Positions 1 to 8,161 of a stretch of 64,000 nucleotides of DNA are shown here, piece after piece (the stretch's first letter is position 1; each line of letters starts with the position of its first letter). This DNA comes from JAENVT01 sp963773085 (GTDB lineage: Bacteria; Actinomycetota; Acidimicrobiia; Acidimicrobiales; Ilumatobacteraceae). The translations under genes were made by a program, and so were the position numbers. The notes beneath the pieces were generated by a model that saw nothing but the letters and a program-made list of their open reading frames with translations, searched no databases and had not been told where the DNA came from. Location of the stretch: the NCBI GenBank assembly GCA_963773085.1, contig CAVYZS010000010.1:124001-188000 (forward strand). Direction: 5' to 3'.

Positions 1-1
1 A

Positions 2-55
2 CCGGAGGCGTTGAACGACACGGCGGCCAGGCTGCGGGCGGCGTGGCCGGGGTAG
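2..55 (+). CDS. C-terminal tail of an upstream gene, cut by the window edge
   Basis: An open frame enters from the left edge and stops at TAG 53-55, giving 17 codons ending in AAWPG. The next gene starts 4 bp later, which fits the tight packing seen elsewhere. Too little remains to assign a family, and a chance open frame of this length cannot be excluded. Confidence 0.3.
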   Translation, partial: PEALNDTAARLRAAWPG

Positions 56-59
56 CCTT

Positions 60-566
60 GTGGGCGCCATGAGCGACACTGAAGACCTGCGCGATGCGTT
101 GCCTGCCGACCTCGACGCCAGCGAACACGTCGGGCCATATCAATTCCCCGACAACAGCAGGCGGCGCCGTCCCGCATACCTGTATTTCGCAATCGCCGCA
201 GTGTGCCTGGTGCTGTGGCTCCTGCGTCGGGGCAACGACCCGGTGCTCGTCAACGAGGGCATGGTGTGGGCGGCCGTCATCCTTGGTGCCGTCGGGCTGC
301 TCTCGCTGACATCGGGATGGAGAATGCACGTCGACGAGAAGCAGGCGCTCATTGCCGCGCAGGGAGCGGTCGGTTTCCCCGTCGGGCATGCGTCCGCTCA
401 GCAGGTGTGGCGAGGCTTGCGCAGCCGACCGACATGGCGCGTCCTGGTCTATTCTGCCGAGAGCCCACCGCGGAAACGATCCCTGGTGCTGGTCGATGCG
501 ATCGATGGTGAGGTGGTCGAGCACCTCACAGAGGACAACCCGGAAGATGACTGGCAGGTCGACTAG
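60..566 (+). CDS. Hypothetical protein with two transmembrane segments
   Basis: The 168-residue protein has a charged N-terminus, an Arg-rich patch at about residues 34-37, and two hydrophobic segments at about 39-56 and 67-86. A soluble C-terminal part of about 80 residues follows and ends in an acidic tail. The topology suggests a small membrane protein with most of its mass on one side. I do not recognise a family or catalytic motif. GTG 60 is the longest start; ATG 69 is equally plausible. It ends 6 bp before a convergent small gene. Confidence 0.6.
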   Translation: MGAMSDTEDLRDALPADLDASEHVGPYQFPDNSRRRRPAYLYFAIAAVCLVLWLLRRGNDPVLVNEGMVWAAVILGAVGLLSLTSGWRMHVDEKQALIAAQGAVGFPVGHASAQQVWRGLRSRPTWRVLVYSAESPPRKRSLVLVDAIDGEVVEHLTEDNPEDDWQVD

Positions 567-572
567 TCATCG

Positions 573-884
573 TCAGTAGTCACGGTCACCGTCGGCAACG
601 GCGGCGACCGCCCGCAGCAAGCGGCCGATGTCGAGTGCTGCGGTACGCAGCGAGTTGAGTGTGGTCTCGTCCCAGCCGTCGGCAGGGACCGCATCGATGG
701 CATCGGCAATCGACGCTGGGTCAGCGGCGGAATGCATCAGCCCTGCAGCGATACCGATCTGCTCATCGAGTTCAGCAATGATGCCCGCCGTCACATTCGG
801 CGGAGCATCGCCGCGTGCCTCGCGAAGTCGCCGAGGGACGGACCGGAGAGTGACCGCCAGGTCGCTTGGGGAAGAACTGCTCAT
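573..884 (-). CDS. Hypothetical acidic alpha-helical protein
   Basis: This 103-residue protein is rich in Ala, Asp and Leu and has no membrane segment or recognisable motif. I chose the ATG at 884 because it begins a Ser-rich, protein-like N-terminus; an ATG at 926 would add 14 unlikely residues including two Cys. It is divergent from the downstream CDP-alcohol phosphatidyltransferase, so 885-976 should hold promoters for both. Function unknown. Confidence 0.5.
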   Translation of the reverse strand: MSSSSPSDLAVTLRSVPRRLREARGDAPPNVTAGIIAELDEQIGIAAGLMHSAADPASIADAIDAVPADGWDETTLNSLRTAALDIGRLLRAVAAVADGDRDY

Positions 885-976
885 CGGCACATCGTGGCAC
901 TTGCCGGACGCCGTGTCGACGCACATCGGCGGCCGCTCCTCGGCGGTCGTTCATCGTTACGGTAAGCTTGACCTCA

Positions 977-1669
977 ATGTTCGACGGAAAGTTCCGTGCG
1001 CCTATCGATCGCGCCGTCAAGCCGATCGGCAACGTGCTGCGAAAGACGGGGCTCTCACCCGACCACCTCACGATCATCGGGTTGGTGGTCGCCTGTGGTG
1101 CGGCGACAGCCATAGGTCTCGGCCGACTCAGGCTCGGCTTGGTGCTGGTGATCCTGGCTGCACTTCCCGATCTTTTCGACGGCGCGCTCGCCAAGGCGTC
1201 GAACTCCTCGAGTCAACGCGGTGCCTACTTCGACTCCGTAGTCGATCGCGTCACCGACGCCGTGTTGCTCGGCGGCGTGGCCTGGTACCTGGCGTCGTAC
1301 GACTCGCCACACATGTCGTTGCTTCCGTTTGCTGTGATGGCCCTCAGTTCGGTGATCTCCTACCAGCGCGCCAAGGCCGAGTCGCTTGGGCTCGATGCCA
1401 AGGGCGGCCTGATGGAGCGCGCCGAGCGGATCATCGCCCTGTGCCTGGGCCTGCTGTTCCCCATCCTCCTGATTCCGATGCTGTGGGTCATGCTCGTGCT
1501 CACGGCGATCACGGCAGTTCAGCGGTTCGTGAAGGTGTGGAAGCAGGCTGCAGTCGCACCGGTCACCGCGGCGCGTATCGAGATGCGCCGCAGCAGGCGA
1601 CAGACCCGCCGAGTCGTTCGCACCGAGCGACGCCACACCCGGATCTCCCGCCCGGGCCGCCGCACCTGA
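977..1669 (+). CDS. pgsA: CDP-alcohol phosphatidyltransferase, probable phosphatidylinositol-phosphate synthase
   Basis: An integral membrane enzyme that transfers a phosphatidyl group from CDP-diacylglycerol to an alcohol, here probably inositol phosphate. The 230-residue product shows the family signature D-x2-D-G-x2-A-(R/K)-x8-G-x3-D-x3-D: Asp65, Asp68, Gly69, Ala72, Lys73 (Lys where Arg is usual), Gly82, Asp86 and Asp90. Several hydrophobic helices surround it, and the C-terminus is very Arg-rich. A PatA-like acyltransferase follows, with PimA further on, as in the mycobacterial PIM locus, which favours PI-phosphate over phosphatidylglycerol-phosphate synthesis. ATG 977 starts the conserved part; longer reading frames upstream overlap the divergent gene. 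Confidence 0.88.
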   Translation: MFDGKFRAPIDRAVKPIGNVLRKTGLSPDHLTIIGLVVACGAATAIGLGRLRLGLVLVILAALPDLFDGALAKASNSSSQRGAYFDSVVDRVTDAVLLGGVAWYLASYDSPHMSLLPFAVMALSSVISYQRAKAESLGLDAKGGLMERAERIIALCLGLLFPILLIPMLWVMLVLTAITAVQRFVKVWKQAAVAPVTAARIEMRRSRRQTRRVVRTERRHTRISRPGRRT

Positions 1670-1694
1670 GCAGCGCCTGGTTGTGATCTGAATC

Positions 1695-2631
1695 GTGGCC
1701 GGTGGTGAGGGTGGTGAGTTTGCCGACGTACGTCGACGCCTGACGGGCGCGGCGACCGTCAACACCTATCGGCTCGGTTCGCTCGCAGCACGGATGATGC
1801 CCGGGCCTCTGGCGGCCGGCGCTGCCGCGTCGCTCGGCTTCGGTGCCAGCTTCGCCAACCCGGCGAGACGAAGGATGGTCGAACGTCACCTGCAGCGGGT
1901 GAATCCGAAATTGCATGGCACTGCGTTGCGCCTTGCCGTGCAACAGGCGTTCGACTACTACGCCGCGCTACTACGTCGAGAGCTTCCGGTTGCCCACCAT
2001 GTCGAGGGCGTCGGTCTCCCGACCATTCACGATCGAGGGATGGCAGCAGGTACTCGATGGGCTGAAGCAGGGCAACGGCGTGATCCTGGCTCTGCCCCAC
2101 CTCGGCGGATGGGAGTGGGCTGGAAGGTGGGTGACGGACCAAGGATTCAAGATGACCGTCGTGGTCGAGGCCCTCGATCCGCCGGAACTGTTCGAGTGGT
2201 TTGCCGACCTGCGCAAGGACTTGGGTATGACGGTTGTGCCGACCGGACCGAAGGCCGGCCCGGCGGTGCTGAAGGCACTTCGAGCCAATGAAACGGTCTG
2301 CCTGCTCTGCGACCGCGACCTCGATCGGTCCGGTGTCGAGGTCGAGTTCTTCGGCGAGCGCACCACACTTCCGGCCGGCCCGGCGACACTGGCGATCCGC
2401 ACGGGCGCACCCTTGTTGCCGGTCGGCTGCTACTTCACTCCCCGTTACAACGGTCACCACGCCGTGGTGCGCCCGGCGGTGCCGACCGTACGGCGCGGCG
2501 GCCTGCGCGAAGATGTCAGCCGGATCACCCAGGCCCTGGCGCGCGAACTGGAGTTCCTCATCCGTCGGGCCCCCGAGCAATGGCATCTATTCCAACCGAA
2601 CTGGCCCAGCGACCCGGGATACGGGGAGTGA
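1695..2631 (+). CDS. patA: PIM acyltransferase (PatA / LpxL-HtrB family), frameshifted
   Basis: Membrane-associated lysophospholipid acyltransferase, likely acylating phosphatidylinositol mannosides. The N-terminal part reads from GTG 1695 to about 1964; the rest continues in the next frame to the stop at 2629-2631. The second part carries the H-x4-E catalytic motif (HLGGWE, His codon 2098-2100) and a later LCDRDLDRSGVEVEFFG-type stretch typical of the family. Removing one G near 1965 joins FDYYA to RYYVESFRLP, the expected family sequence. The insertion lies in a GC-alternating run. Either a sequencing indel or a real mutation is possible; neighbours pgsA and pimA look intact, so an indel is likelier. 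Confidence 0.8.
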
Positions 2632-3075
2632 CGGCCAGCCGGGCCGCGTAGGTTCATAAAAGCGACAAACGCAGACGGCACCGGAGATCTGTCCGATCAG
2701 GCCTTACCCACCACGACGGGCGTCCGTCCCACCGTCTTTGTCGGAATCGGCAAGACCTGACCGATTCGCGCTGTCTCGCTGCGCACGAGTCATTCCACTC
2801 CACACCTGCTTGTCGGACCAGAGCCGTTGGACCCCTGAAACCCGACGATGTTTCTGCACGAGCCCCGACCGCCGGGGGACGGGGCCAGCGATCGGGGCAC
2901 CGTCCTACTGACGGTACTGGTCTGGACGTTGCGGAGCTAGGGCTGACCTCCCCGGTCGTTGCGCACGATCATGTCAACGAACGATCGCGAGTAAGCGGAA
3001 GCGCAAGATCGGCCGGGCGTAACGACTTTGGAAAGCAAGACCATGAAAAAGTGTTAGGAGCGCTTGATCTCGTCT

Positions 3076-3159
3076 GGCGGACCTGTCATCATCTCCTCTG
3101 GATCGGATAGATCGCGGCGGGTCCGCCGTCCATCCCACCGTCGGGCCGATCTGACAGGT
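3076..3159. other. Two overlapping, mutually exclusive inverted repeats
   Basis: GGCGGACC at 3076-3083 is exactly complementary to GGTCCGCC at 3120-3127. ACCTGTCA at 3081-3088 is exactly complementary to TGACAGGT at 3152-3159. The left arms share three bases, so the two full pairings cannot form together. This is the arrangement expected of an RNA conformational switch, though it has not been tested. Confidence 0.5.
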
Positions 3160-3189
3160 GCACGAACGTCCGCGTGTGCCGGTTGTCTA

Positions 3190-3238
3190 GCACTGCGGGC
3201 GGCGGCTGAAATCCGCCCGCAGTGCAAGACCTTCAGCC
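3190..3238. ncRNA. Candidate H-type pseudoknot: 13-bp perfect stem whose loop pairs downstream
   Basis: GCACTGCGGGCGG (3190-3202) pairs perfectly with 3213-3225 across a 10-nt loop. Seven loop bases, GGCTGAA (3204-3210), are exactly complementary to TTCAGCC (3232-3238), six bases beyond the stem. That is the geometry of an H-type pseudoknot. No T-run follows, so a simple intrinsic terminator explains it poorly. It lies about 170 bp upstream of the cupredoxin start. The RNA class is unknown to me. Confidence 0.5.
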
Positions 3239-3409
3239 CAAATCACGCGAGCGACCCGCGACCGCTCCCTGGGTGCTGGGATCGATCGCGGGCCTCTTCG
3301 CGTCAGGACGTTATCGGCCGGCGCGTCGCGGAGACCTTGGGCCCTACCGCGGGTTGACCTGCCTGCGTCATACTGCTGCGCATCGAGATGTGCGAGTGAG
3401 AGGACTCCG

Positions 3410-3922
3410 GTGGGAGCTGCAAGCAAGAGGAAGTCGCCATCCGAGCACACGACGTATCCGTCGCGGCGCGCCTTGCGCTATCAGCAACGGCAGGCACAGG
3501 TGCGGCGTCGGATCATCGCCGGGATCAGCGCCGGTCTCATTGTCATCGCAGTCGTCCTCGTGGTAGTGGCGTCCGGTGGCGACGGCGAGTCGGCCACAAC
3601 GACACCGTTCGACGGGACCACGTTGAACCTCGTCCTCGGCGACTACGTCATCCAGGGCGACCTGACGGCACCGGCCGGACCGGTGCGTCTTCAAGCGGTC
3701 AACCAAGGTGGGATTCCGCACAACGTCGGCATCCGGGGCGGTCGGATCAGCGGCGAGATCAAGACCGGAGACAGTCTCACCCTCGACATCGGAACGCTCG
3801 CACCGGGCACATATCAGCTGTATTGCGACATCGTCGGTCACGTCGAGAAGGGCATGGTCGCCGACCTCGTCATCACCGATCCACCGGCCGCCACGACCAC
3901 CGCGGCACCGTCGACGACGTGA
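3410..3922 (+). CDS. Membrane-anchored cupredoxin-domain protein
   Basis: The 170-residue protein has a basic cytoplasmic N-terminus, a single transmembrane helix at about 35-55, and an extracytoplasmic cupredoxin fold. The type I copper ligands are visible: His104 (in PHN), Cys139 (in YCD), His144 (in GH) and Met149 (in GM). A short Thr/Ala tail follows. It is probably a copper-binding electron carrier on the outer face of the membrane; partners are not obvious. GTG 3410 is the best start. It ends 13 bp from the convergent P450 gene, and its long upstream region has RNA-structure signals. Confidence 0.75.
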   Translation: MGAASKRKSPSEHTTYPSRRALRYQQRQAQVRRRIIAGISAGLIVIAVVLVVVASGGDGESATTTPFDGTTLNLVLGDYVIQGDLTAPAGPVRLQAVNQGGIPHNVGIRGGRISGEIKTGDSLTLDIGTLAPGTYQLYCDIVGHVEKGMVADLVITDPPAATTTAAPSTT

Positions 3923-3935
3923 TCGGCACCGACCT

Positions 3936-5156
3936 CTAGGAGAAACGCACCAGACAACGTCGAGGCCCGCGAACCTGACCGCCGGCCCACGTGACCGCCG
4001 CCGGCTCGACCAGTTCGAATTCGGGGATGCGTTCCATCCACGTCTGCAGGGCTACTCGGAGCTCGAGTCGGGCGAGGTTGGAGCCGGCGCAGCGATGTAT
4101 GCCGGAACCGAACGCAATGTGCCGGTTGTGCTCGCGGTCGAGGATGACCTCGTCGGGATTCTCGAACTGTCGCGGATCACGATTCGCTGAAGGGAACGAC
4201 ATCAGCACGCGATCGCCGGCGTGCAGTGGGCATCCTTGGAACTCGGTGTCGCGGTCGACGATGCGGGCCATCGTGACCGGCGAGTAGGCCCGCAACAGCT
4301 CTTCGATGGCCATTGGCCAGATCTCGGGTCGCTCGCGGAGCTGGCGGCGATGCTCCGGATGCTGGGCAAGATGCCACAGCGACGACCCGATGGCCGACCA
4401 GGTGGTGTCGATACCGGCAACCAGCATCAGGTTGCACACTCCCATCACGTAGTCCTCAGACACCAGCTCCCCGTCGACCCGTGTGTTGAGCAGATCGGTG
4501 ATCAGATCGTCCTCGCGGGGATTGGCCTTGCGGTCGTCGAGCTGAGCCCGGAAGAAGCCCAGGATCTTCATCCTGTTCTCGACCCGCACCTCGGGATCCA
4601 TCAGCCCGATCTCGAGTACGCCACGCACCCACGAGGTGAACTCGTCGGCCATCTCGAGTGGTACGCCGAGCATGGTTGCGATGACACGCACCGGGATCTG
4701 CTGGGCGTAGCCAGCAGCAGCGTCGGCCTGCCCGGCATCGATGAAGCCGTCGATCAAGTCATGGCACAACGCCCTGGTGCTGTCTTCGTATTTGGCTACC
4801 GCCTGCGGAGCGAACGTCGGCAAGATCGTGCGTCGATGCCAGTGGTGCTCGGGCGGATCCGAGGTGATCGGTGGCGCGGCCACGCCGGCGTACGGCCCCT
4901 CGAGCTGTGCGCTCGGAGGAGGCACGACGATGATGTTGCGCGACGTGAAGATGTCGTGCTCCTGCGCTACCGCGACGATGTCGTCGTACCGCGTGGGCAT
5001 CCACGAACCGCCCCAACGGTCGGTGTGGGCGATGGGGCACGTCGACTCGCGTATGTCGCTCATCATCGGATACGGGTTGCGTACAAACCCCGGATCGAAG
5101 ATGTCGTAGTCGGCGGTCCAGTCCGACGGTGGGTTGTCAGTGGTCATCGCCGTCAC
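3936..5156 (-). CDS. Cytochrome P450
   Basis: A 406-residue soluble bacterial P450, a heme-thiolate monooxygenase. Visible motifs are the I-helix AGIDTT (247-252), the K-helix E-x2-R (Glu286-Arg289), and the heme loop FGSGIHRCAG with proximal Cys356. Its GTG start overlaps the stop of the ferredoxin gene (GTGA), so the two are translationally coupled and the ferredoxin is the likely electron donor. An LLM-family oxidoreductase lies upstream in the same operon. The substrate cannot be deduced from sequence alone. An alternative start is ATG 5147. Confidence 0.92.
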   Translation of the reverse strand: MTAMTTDNPPSDWTADYDIFDPGFVRNPYPMMSDIRESTCPIAHTDRWGGSWMPTRYDDIVAVAQEHDIFTSRNIIVVPPPSAQLEGPYAGVAAPPITSDPPEHHWHRRTILPTFAPQAVAKYEDSTRALCHDLIDGFIDAGQADAAAGYAQQIPVRVIATMLGVPLEMADEFTSWVRGVLEIGLMDPEVRVENRMKILGFFRAQLDDRKANPREDDLITDLLNTRVDGELVSEDYVMGVCNLMLVAGIDTTWSAIGSSLWHLAQHPEHRRQLRERPEIWPMAIEELLRAYSPVTMARIVDRDTEFQGCPLHAGDRVLMSFPSANRDPRQFENPDEVILDREHNRHIAFGSGIHRCAGSNLARLELRVALQTWMERIPEFELVEPAAVTWAGGQVRGPRRCLVRFS

Positions 5157-5350
5157 CCTTCCTCGTGGAGCGTGATGGCCCGCTCCGGACAGTTTGCCTC
5201 AGCGCGTCGCGCTGTGGACTCCAGGCCGGGCGGTACTGGGTCGAGCAGGACCACGGCGTTGCCATAGTCGTCGCTTCCGAACACTTCGGGACAGGCGATC
5301 GCGCACATCTGATGACCATGGCATCTGCCTTCGTCGACGGTGACTCTCAC
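5153..5350 (-). CDS. P450-type ferredoxin ([3Fe-4S] or variant [4Fe-4S])
   Basis: This 65-residue protein has the pattern C-x2-H-x2-C...C-P (Cys10, His13, Cys16, Cys54), with an extra Cys20. It matches the small actinobacterial ferredoxins that serve P450s, where the fourth cluster position is often His rather than Cys. GTG 5350 is preceded by a good purine-rich site (AGGAGGG), which decides this start over much longer open frames. It sits 14 bp after the LLM oxidoreductase and overlaps the P450 start. Confidence 0.85.
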   Translation of the reverse strand: MRVTVDEGRCHGHQMCAIACPEVFGSDDYGNAVVLLDPVPPGLESTARRAEANCPERAITLHEEG

Positions 5351-5364
5351 TGCGGACCCTCCTG

Positions 5365-6279
5365 TCACGACGGAGCGTACGCGTCGAACAGCTCCCGGAT
5401 CGCAGCGGCCTGACCGCCCGAAGTCGATGACATCACCGCGATCGGCAGTACCCCCAGCGACATCCACTCCTCGAGCCTGTCGCGGACGACTTGGGCCGAA
5501 CCGCTGATCGTGCAATCGTCGATCCACTCATCGGACATCAGCGACGGCAGCCGATCTCGGTCGCCGGCGGCGAGCGCTGCCTCGACGTCGGCCACCTCTG
5601 CCGCGTACCCAGCTTGGGCCCAGTAGTTGCGGTAGTTCGGCAAGCCGAGGTACCCGGTCAGTGTCCGGCGATGGATGGCCCGCGCTGCGTCGAGATCGCT
5701 GTCGATCACCGTCGGAACCATGTTGGCGAGGAAGAAGTCGCCGCGGCCGGCCGCCGCCACCCTGGTGACCTGGGTCGGCATGTACTGCCGCGAGGCATTC
5801 GCCCAGATTGCACCTTCCGCCGTCGTCAAAGCCAGATCGAGCATCTTGTCGCGTAGCGTCGCCAGGTAGATCGGTGGCAGCTCGCCCGATGTCCGCGTCG
5901 ATGCTCGGATGGTCGTGACGTACTCCTCCATGTCGTGCAACGGCTTGCCGGTGCTGATCCCGAGTCGGTTCATCGATGGAGCGTGGCTGACGCCGAGCCC
6001 CAGGCGGAAGCGTCCGCCGCTGACCTCGTGGAGGTGCGCGGCAGTGACCGCAACCTCGGTCGGATGGCCGTGGTAGATCGGCTGGATGCTCGTCCAGAAT
6101 GAAATGCTGTTCGTGACGTGCGCCAGCGATCCACACAGCGCCAGGTTGCCGTGGATTCCCGGGCTGGCGAGCCCGGCGAACCCGCGGCGCTCTGCCTCGG
6201 TGGCCAGTTCGAGGATCGTCGTGCGCTTCGTCGGTGTACCTATCACCGAGATTGCAGGCATGCCATGAGTCGCGGTCAT
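5365..6279 (-). CDS. LLM-class (luciferase-like, probable F420-dependent) oxidoreductase
   Basis: The 304-residue protein resembles the flavin/F420 luciferase-like monooxygenase fold: an N-terminal ELATEAERRGFAGL helix, a GGRFRLGLGVSHAP strand-loop and a C-terminal AQVVRDRLEEWMSLGV element. Such enzymes move hydride to or from coenzyme F420 or FMN; which cofactor is used here is inferred from family tendency in actinobacteria. It heads an operon with a ferredoxin and a P450, suggesting a joint oxidative pathway. ATG 6279 is the chosen start, divergent from pimA with about 36 bp between them. Confidence 0.8.
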   Translation of the reverse strand: MTATHGMPAISVIGTPTKRTTILELATEAERRGFAGLASPGIHGNLALCGSLAHVTNSISFWTSIQPIYHGHPTEVAVTAAHLHEVSGGRFRLGLGVSHAPSMNRLGISTGKPLHDMEEYVTTIRASTRTSGELPPIYLATLRDKMLDLALTTAEGAIWANASRQYMPTQVTRVAAAGRGDFFLANMVPTVIDSDLDAARAIHRRTLTGYLGLPNYRNYWAQAGYAAEVADVEAALAAGDRDRLPSLMSDEWIDDCTISGSAQVVRDRLEEWMSLGVLPIAVMSSTSGGQAAAIRELFDAYAPS

Positions 6280-6315
6280 CGTCCCGACCGTACAACCCGG
6301 GTAGCGTTCGAGACC

Positions 6316-7512
6316 GTGGCCGAATCTGCGATCGGGGGAAGCGAGCCTCAACAGATCGGTCGATTGCTGCGGGTGGCGATGATCTGCCCCTACAGCTTGT
6401 CAGTCCCTGGTGGCGTGCAGGCGCAGGTGATGGGCTTGGCGCGAGAGCTTCGCAAGATGGGGATCGAGGTCCGAGTGCTCGCACCATGTGACGGGCCGCC
6501 GCCGGCGACCTTCGTCACGCCGCTCGGCAACAGCCTGCCGACCTCCGCGAACGGATCCATGGCACCGCTGGCGCCCGATCCGTCGTGCTCCCTGCGCACC
6601 ATGCGAGCGCTCGGTGACGAGCAGTTCGACGTATTGCACTTGCACGAGCCGTTCATCCCGGGTCCGACGCAGACAGCCATGCTGCTCCACCCGGCACCTG
6701 TGGTGGCAACCTTCCATGCCGCAGGGGAGAGCGCCAGCTATCGGTATCTGCGCCTGTCGATCAAGCCGGCGGCCAACAACATCGCCCACGCGGTAGCGGT
6801 CTCCAAGGATGCAGCTGAGCTGGTGCATCGCTACATCGGCGGCGACTACGAGATCCTCTACAACGGTGTCGAACTCGACGCCTACCGGGGTGCTCCGGCC
6901 CATCCGACGACGGGACCGACGATCTTCTTCTGTGGTCGGCACGAGGAACGCAAAGGGCTCGACATCCTCCTGACGGCCGTCGAGCAACTCGGCGCTGACG
7001 TGCGTGTGTGGGTTGGCAGCACGGGGCCCGACACGGCACGGTTGCAGGCCCGGTTCGCAGGGGATTCGCGGATCGAATGGCTCGGCCGACTGACGGATGC
7101 CGACAAGATGGCGAGGTTGCGGGGTGCCGACGTGTTCTGCGCGCCATCGCTGTACGGCGAATCGTTCGGTGTGGTGCTGATCGAGGCGATGGCCGCCAAC
7201 ACGGCGATCGTGGCCAGCGGGCTCGATGGTTATCGCAACGTCGCCACCGACGATGTCGACGCCCTGCTTGTCGAGCCGGGCGACGTCAACGCGCTGGCCC
7301 TCGGCCTCAAACGCGTGCTGTACGAACCGGGTCTCAGCGACCGGTTGCAGCTGGCTGGGTCACATCGAGCCGAGGATTTCTCGATGACGACGTTGGCTGG
7401 ACGTTACGCACAGCACTACGTCCGGCTGGCTACGAATCGCCCGACGCGGGAACGTCCGCCGCCGCGGGAGTCCTTCTGGAGGAGCTGGCGGCGCCGTATG
7501 ATGGATGACTGA
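6316..7512 (+). CDS. pimA: Phosphatidylinositol mannosyltransferase PimA-like glycosyltransferase (GT4)
   Basis: It transfers the first mannose from GDP-mannose to phosphatidylinositol on the cytoplasmic face of the membrane. The N-terminus has the PimA-type MICPYSLSVPGGVQ motif, and the C-terminal Rossmann half carries the GT4 E-x7-E signature (GESFGVVLIEAMAAN). The product is about 398 residues, the family's usual size. GTG 6316 is chosen because frames further upstream run antisense into the LLM gene; a start nearer codon 17 is possible. It completes the pgsA/patA/pimA set although a P450 operon and cupredoxin interrupt the cluster. Confidence 0.87.
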   Translation: MAESAIGGSEPQQIGRLLRVAMICPYSLSVPGGVQAQVMGLARELRKMGIEVRVLAPCDGPPPATFVTPLGNSLPTSANGSMAPLAPDPSCSLRTMRALGDEQFDVLHLHEPFIPGPTQTAMLLHPAPVVATFHAAGESASYRYLRLSIKPAANNIAHAVAVSKDAAELVHRYIGGDYEILYNGVELDAYRGAPAHPTTGPTIFFCGRHEERKGLDILLTAVEQLGADVRVWVGSTGPDTARLQARFAGDSRIEWLGRLTDADKMARLRGADVFCAPSLYGESFGVVLIEAMAANTAIVASGLDGYRNVATDDVDALLVEPGDVNALALGLKRVLYEPGLSDRLQLAGSHRAEDFSMTTLAGRYAQHYVRLATNRPTRERPPPRESFWRSWRRRMMDD

Positions 7513-7527
7513 GCGCCCTGGGGGCGC
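7513..7527. terminator. Short GC hairpin directly after pimA
   Basis: GCGCCC and GGGCGC form a perfect 6-bp stem with a 3-nt loop starting at the base after the pimA stop. There is no T-run. Similar compact hairpins follow lemA and both DUF3048 genes, so this may be the local style of intrinsic terminator. Confidence 0.35.
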
Positions 7528-7548
7528 ACCAGCACTCTTGGAGAATTC

Positions 7549-8097
7549 ATGTCTTGGATCCTGTTGGCGATCGTCGCCCTGATCGTCATCTATTGCATTG
7601 TCGCCTACAACGGTTTGATCCGCGGTCGGAACCAGATCGAAAACGCCTGGTCACAGGTCGATGTGCAGCTCAAGCGGCGCATCGACCTGATCCCCAACCT
7701 GGTCGAAACGGTCAAGGGATATGCCGCTCACGAGAAGGACACCCTCGACGCCGTCGTGCGGGCTCGAAATGCCGCGATTGCAGCACCGGCCACACCGGCA
7801 GGGCAGGCGGCGGCCGACAACGTGATGACGGGCGCGCTCCGCCAACTGCTGGCCCTCAGCGAGGCCTATCCGGACCTCAAGGCCAACCAGAACTTCCTCG
7901 CCCTGCAGGAGGAACTGACCGCGACCGAGGGTCGTGTGGCCTACGCCCGCCAGTTCTACAACGACTCGGTGTTGGGTTACAACAACAAGCTGCAGGCCTT
8001 TCCCACCGTGTTTTTCGCCAAGATGCTGAAGTTCCAGCGCCGCGAATATTTCGAGACCGACGAAGCTGCCCGCCAGGTGCCCAAGGTCGAGTTCTGA
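7549..8097 (+). CDS. lemA: LemA family protein
   Basis: A 182-residue protein with an N-terminal transmembrane helix (about 1-22), then the LemA helical domain starting NQIENAWSQVDVQLKRRIDLIPNL, with the family motif FYNDSVLGYNN near the end. LemA proteins commonly sit beside HtpX-type M48 proteases and are thought to act with them at the membrane; the exact role is unsettled. GGAG lies 6 bases before ATG 7549. htpX follows after a small hairpin. Confidence 0.92.
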   Translation: MSWILLAIVALIVIYCIVAYNGLIRGRNQIENAWSQVDVQLKRRIDLIPNLVETVKGYAAHEKDTLDAVVRARNAAIAAPATPAGQAAADNVMTGALRQLLALSEAYPDLKANQNFLALQEELTATEGRVAYARQFYNDSVLGYNNKLQAFPTVFFAKMLKFQRREYFETDEAARQVPKVEF

Positions 8098-8105
8098 AGC
8101 GGAAT

Positions 8106-8122
8106 GACGCCGACACGGCGTC
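8106..8122. terminator. Perfect 7-bp hairpin between lemA and htpX
   Basis: GACGCCG (8106-8112) and CGGCGTC (8116-8122) pair exactly across a 3-nt loop, 8 bp after the lemA stop. It has no T tail. It could terminate or attenuate, letting lemA be expressed above htpX. Confidence 0.35.
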
Positions 8123-8161
8123 GAACCTCCCATACATGCCGTTCCCTAGCCTGAGGCTCAT

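Larger units (their letters stand above)
2632..3409. other. 778-bp stretch without a convincing gene; contains strong RNA-fold signals
   Basis: No reading frame here has codon use or sequence like a protein. The frames at 3064-3357 (+) and 3187-3450 (-) are low-complexity shadows. The stretch has several exact inverted repeats clustered in 3076-3238, listed separately, and lies upstream of the cupredoxin gene. I looked for tmRNA, RNase P RNA, SRP RNA and tRNA landmarks and did not find them. It may be a non-coding RNA gene or a long structured leader. Confidence 0.6.

Noticed and set aside
3190..3225. The 13-bp hairpin as a simple intrinsic terminator of the acyltransferase gene
   Set aside because: It lies over 550 bp after that gene's stop, lacks a T-run, and its loop pairs further downstream, which a plain terminator would not need.
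3064..3450. Open frames in the 2632-3409 gap as possible small genes
   Set aside because: Arg/Ser/Pro-rich sequence without a ribosome-binding site or family match, and they overlap the strong inverted repeats.
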